From contig CM034548.1 of assembly GCA_020055645.1 (NCBI GenBank), positions 4,588,001 to 4,652,000 on the forward strand: a stretch of DNA of 64,000 nt. The letters are read 5' to 3'. The translations under genes were made by a program, and so were the position numbers. This DNA is from Tomocerus qinae. Taxonomy: Eukaryota > Arthropoda > Collembola > Entomobryomorpha > Tomoceridae. The notes under the pieces were generated by a model that saw only the letters and a program-made list of their open reading frames with translations, was not told where the DNA came from and ran no database searches. Of the stretch, positions 60,935-64,000 are shown piece after piece (the first letter of the stretch is position 1; each line of letters opens with the position of its first letter).

Positions 60935-62793
60935 GAGCAACTCTTTTGAATTGAATGGATACAAGTAGTGTTTGTGAGTTAGTGAGTGTATTTATGAAAT
61001 TTGAAAGGGAAGGTGAATAATCACAACAATGAACTGAATTTAAGTATTCTGTCAGAGCTGGAAGATGAGTGAGAGACGAGACGTGGATGTGACTGCTTTC
61101 TGGGCTGTGAGATTGAAGTCTGGAGGTAAAGACCGAGGAAGTGAGCTGGAGTGGAGACGTAGTAGTTGTGTGACTGCCACAGCTAAGAAGATCACACTCT
61201 GTCAGTCTCCGAACAAGCGAAGAAGACGGAGCCGCCTCTTTCTATCTGGAGCAATGTGTCCTTCTTATCAATAGCGTATGTGAGTTAACACATTGCGAAA
61301 CTACTAATAGACTGTGTGCACTTGCTTAGTTTTCTCCAGACTTGTCTCATATTGTCATGCCAGCCTGCATTTACCAGAGTAAGGTATTCTCATCCAGATT
61401 TGCCAACTAACTGTATTGATGAGTCTCTGTCGAATCAGTCATCTAAAATCATCCTGTAGGTTGTGGCTGGCATCATCGGTGACTTGGCTGTCCACTTCTT
61501 ATTGGATGAAAATCGAGTTGGCGTCTCATTCTCGTCACCCTATGAAGATGTGGCCCGCCAGTGAGCTACCCTGACCCCGCTTGGTTGGCATTCAGTACTG
61601 TTTCCCTACTACTTAAGCACTTCAGTATTTACACAGCACGAAGGTGTATAGGGAAATACTTTCCCATGTCACCCAATGGAAAACGGCAAAAATCAGGTAC
61701 CTACATATCATTGCAAAATCCCTTCCTCCTACCAAATGGATTTCTCGGTATTTTAAAATAACATACGTACAACTATGGCAGACGCTATACATTTCTGCAG
61801 GTAGTAAAATCGGTAAAGATATAGGGACGGAAAGATCCTATTGTCCCCGGATATGATATGCATAACGCAATTTACCGTATAAACCGAATTGCATCTCAGG
61901 CGAATTATCGTTTCAAATGCTACACTTTTGCTTTTGGAAAGGAAAATATTGATATAATTCAATCATCATTCAATCATTCAAATCATCAAGGGGAGAATCA
62001 TTTGATACGACTACGATTACTTTTCAGTCATTTTTTAATAAGTATTTGCATTTAAATAATCAAATTTATGAAAATGGAATAAATTTTGGTCGTCAAAAAT
62101 AGGACGTTATGTTCAAACGAGACTGGGCGGATTCAGTTTTCTAGAAACATAGCATAGGTATTGCATTATAATTGTTTGGTACAACTGCAAAAACTTGATA
62201 GATACGTTATTTGCTAAGATGGTGTGTAAATACTAATTGATAATCTCATATATTATCCGCTAACTAGGTGGGTTAAGTATACAACAATCTTCCGTAATAA
62301 TAATCGATATCGAAATAATTCCGCGTACCTATACCTGTATATGTTTATTAATTTAGATAAAACGTTTGTAAATTTTGATTTAAGAGACATATAAATGTAG
62401 GTAAAAGGCATCTAAACTTAGATAGATAAGTGGATTTTGTACTAAAGAAGTTAGAACATTGACTTGAGAGATATATTCTGGGTATCTAGCATGATGGTAG
62501 TTTATTTGCAGTCTTCAATCACTCTGAATTGACAGAAACAGAGAAAGAACGTATATTTTTTTACTCCAAAAGGACTTATTAACTAAGTGTCAAGAAATTT
62601 GGATTTTAAAATCAAGGCTAATAAACTATGTGAATGGAAGTCAATACAATTTAATTACTGCCTTCAAACCAGGCAAGGATTCTAATGAAGGGAGAGAAAT
62701 GCTACGGCAGCAGTAAGTGCAAATGGAAGAGCCCTAGATTATGGAGAATGACATTTTGCTGCCTTCGGACGAACAAGACATTGACCTCGACCT
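60935..62793. other. right-flank non-coding region
   Basis: The left part (to about 61,280) is GC-richer and may be promoter. The remainder is AT-rich with no coding, RNA or repeat feature that I can support. Confidence 0.45.
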
Positions 62794-62902
62794 AATAGAC
62801 GTTTCCCACAATTGGTGACCGGTCACTAAATTAACATGAATAGGTATTGAAATGACTACAGTACCTGCCTGTGTTATCCTGGAACTGTGGGAAACGTCTA
62901 TT
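62794..62902. repeat. 17-bp perfect inverted repeat, 75-bp spacer
   Basis: AATAGACGTTTCCCACA at 62,794-62,810 and its exact complement at 62,886-62,902. The spacer contains a small palindrome, GGTGACCGGTCAC. The minus-strand frame across it (62,940-62,734) is Ser-rich and not recognised. It could be a small mobile-element remnant, lying about 95 bp from the foldback element. Confidence 0.7.
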
Positions 62903-62995
62903 GATCCGATGGATATATCACTGTCTTTAGATGATGACATCTAAATTCATTTTTATAAAACCTTATTTTTAATTTTTGTATTAGTCCAAGTTGTA

Positions 62996-63698
62996 AGTAA
63001 ACATCCCATCCACTTCAAATAATGGGACATCCAACCCCATCCCATCCATCCCACCACCTAACATCCAAGAAAATATCAACATCTTTCCATTCCATCCCCA
63101 ACACCCAGGGCAATTATTTCATCTCGTCAAGCCCATCACCAACATCCAAAAAATTTTAACATTTCATCCAACCAATCATAACATCCGGATGTGAAGGTAT
63201 TGGTTTTCATCCAGCACACCGAACATACTCGATATCCAAACTTAGAAGCTTAAAGGATACTTTTATAGTAAGTATCTACGTACAAGTTGCTTAATTCAAA
63301 CATTTATTTGTATTTGTGTGAACGCGAATTAGAAAATAACATACAATTTCTTTAGTAATTTCGAGCCTTGTAATTGTAAAAATCAGCTTATTGGATAGTA
63401 TAGTGCATTTTGTTTGCCTAAAACACATCCAAACCACTCAAAAGGATGTGACAACCAACCTGATCCTATTAAGCCCAAAACCAACATTCAAAAGAATTAA
63501 ACTATCTCATCCAGCCCATCAAGACCATCCAGGTCACTGTGCCCATCCAATTTAGCCCATCATCAGCATCAAAGAAATTATCTCCATCCCATCCAGCCCA
63601 TTACCGACATCCAAGTAATTGTCGCCAGCCCATTCAAACATCCGGATGGGTTGGTGGATGTGATGGGAGTATTGGGTAAAATGGATGGGATGTTTACT
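62996..63698. repeat. foldback element of degenerate CATCC repeats
   Basis: AGTAAACATCCCATCCA at 62,996-63,012 is exactly repeated in inverse orientation at 63,682-63,698. Between them are dozens of degenerate CATCC/CCCATC units, C-rich on the plus strand until about 63,640. The orientation then switches at CATCCGGATG to GGATG units. A second CATCCGGATG switch lies at about 63,185. This layout (terminal inverted repeats made of satellite-like subrepeats) is that of foldback-type elements. No target-site duplication was recognised. Confidence 0.75.
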
Positions 63699-64000
63699 TT
63701 TACGCTATTACTTAGGTACAGATAGTACAGAATGTACACAAACTTAATTGGCTCATACTGACCTTAAGAGGGTGAATTTGTCGATACGGAGAATTATTTC
63801 GATTAATACGGTAAATGAAAATCATTGCAATTGCAAGTAAGCACTTGTTACATTATGGGAACTATAGTATTATTATATAGTACTAGCACTTGCGCTACAC
63901 TTGGGAGAAAGGGATTTTGGTTACGTAATGTATGCAGGTTTCCTAGGCTCTCCTACCAAGACATAGATAGTCAGCTATTAGTGCGATTATATTATAGAAT
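63699..64000. other. right edge, nothing recognised
   Basis: AT-rich sequence to the window end with no supportable feature. Confidence 0.4.

Noticed and set aside
61065-61274. 69-codon basic plus-strand frame
   Set aside because: Lies in the putative promoter of the minus-strand gene. Its Arg/Lys-rich composition is a shadow of pyrimidine-rich DNA on the other strand.

Overview
This is an AT-rich eukaryotic nuclear window. Its genes are split by GT-AG introns ranging from about 75 bases to more than 7 kb. The best-conserved gene is an ARAP/RhoGAP15B-type GTPase-activating protein with no ArfGAP domain, the form I associate with insects. With the intron structure and a TCAGT-type initiator, this suggests an arthropod, probably a hexapod or crustacean. 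I cannot name the species. I see no bacterial or viral replicon.

Layout. Positions 1 to about 14,900 hold no gene I can support. From about 15.2 to 34.6 kb the minus strand carries the ARAP/RhoGAP15B-like gene. I traced it through eleven phase-compatible coding exons, several only 42 to 120 nt long and separated by kilobases: disordered Pro/Ser-rich N-terminus, PH, PH, RhoGAP with its arginine finger, RA, PH. Positions 34.6 to 43.9 kb are intergenic and contain a 38-bp-stem hairpin, a 22-bp minisatellite, a dispersed repeat and poly-C tracts. From 43.9 to 47.2 kb the plus strand carries a complete six-exon gene for an R3HCC1/R3HCC1L-like protein (R3H domain, RRM-like fold and conserved C-terminal motif). 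A second, unrelated minisatellite of about 22 bp lies at 48.7 to 49.2 kb. From 50.2 to 52.9 kb the minus strand has a three-exon gene for an 827-aa low-complexity protein containing about 49 tandem nonapeptides. From 55.0 to 56.9 kb, also minus, is a second unrecognised gene for a 598-aa disordered protein with a CxxC-x20-CxxC motif. A likely non-coding first exon and promoter for it lie near 60.9 kb. An extra well-bounded exon at 54.5 to 54.7 kb lies between these two genes and is unassigned. The right end holds a short inverted repeat and a roughly 0.7-kb foldback element made of degenerate CATCC repeats.

The genes look unrelated in function: Rho-family GTPase and phosphoinositide signalling, RNA-associated R3H/RRM protein, and two unknown disordered proteins. 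Nothing links them as a pathway or operon. The most unusual items are the nonapeptide gene with its 135-bp higher-order repeat, the long hairpin at 38.5 kb, the foldback CATCC element and the micro-exon structure of the last PH domain. Exon borders come from splice-site consensus, reading phase and protein family conservation read by eye. No alignment or transcript data were available.
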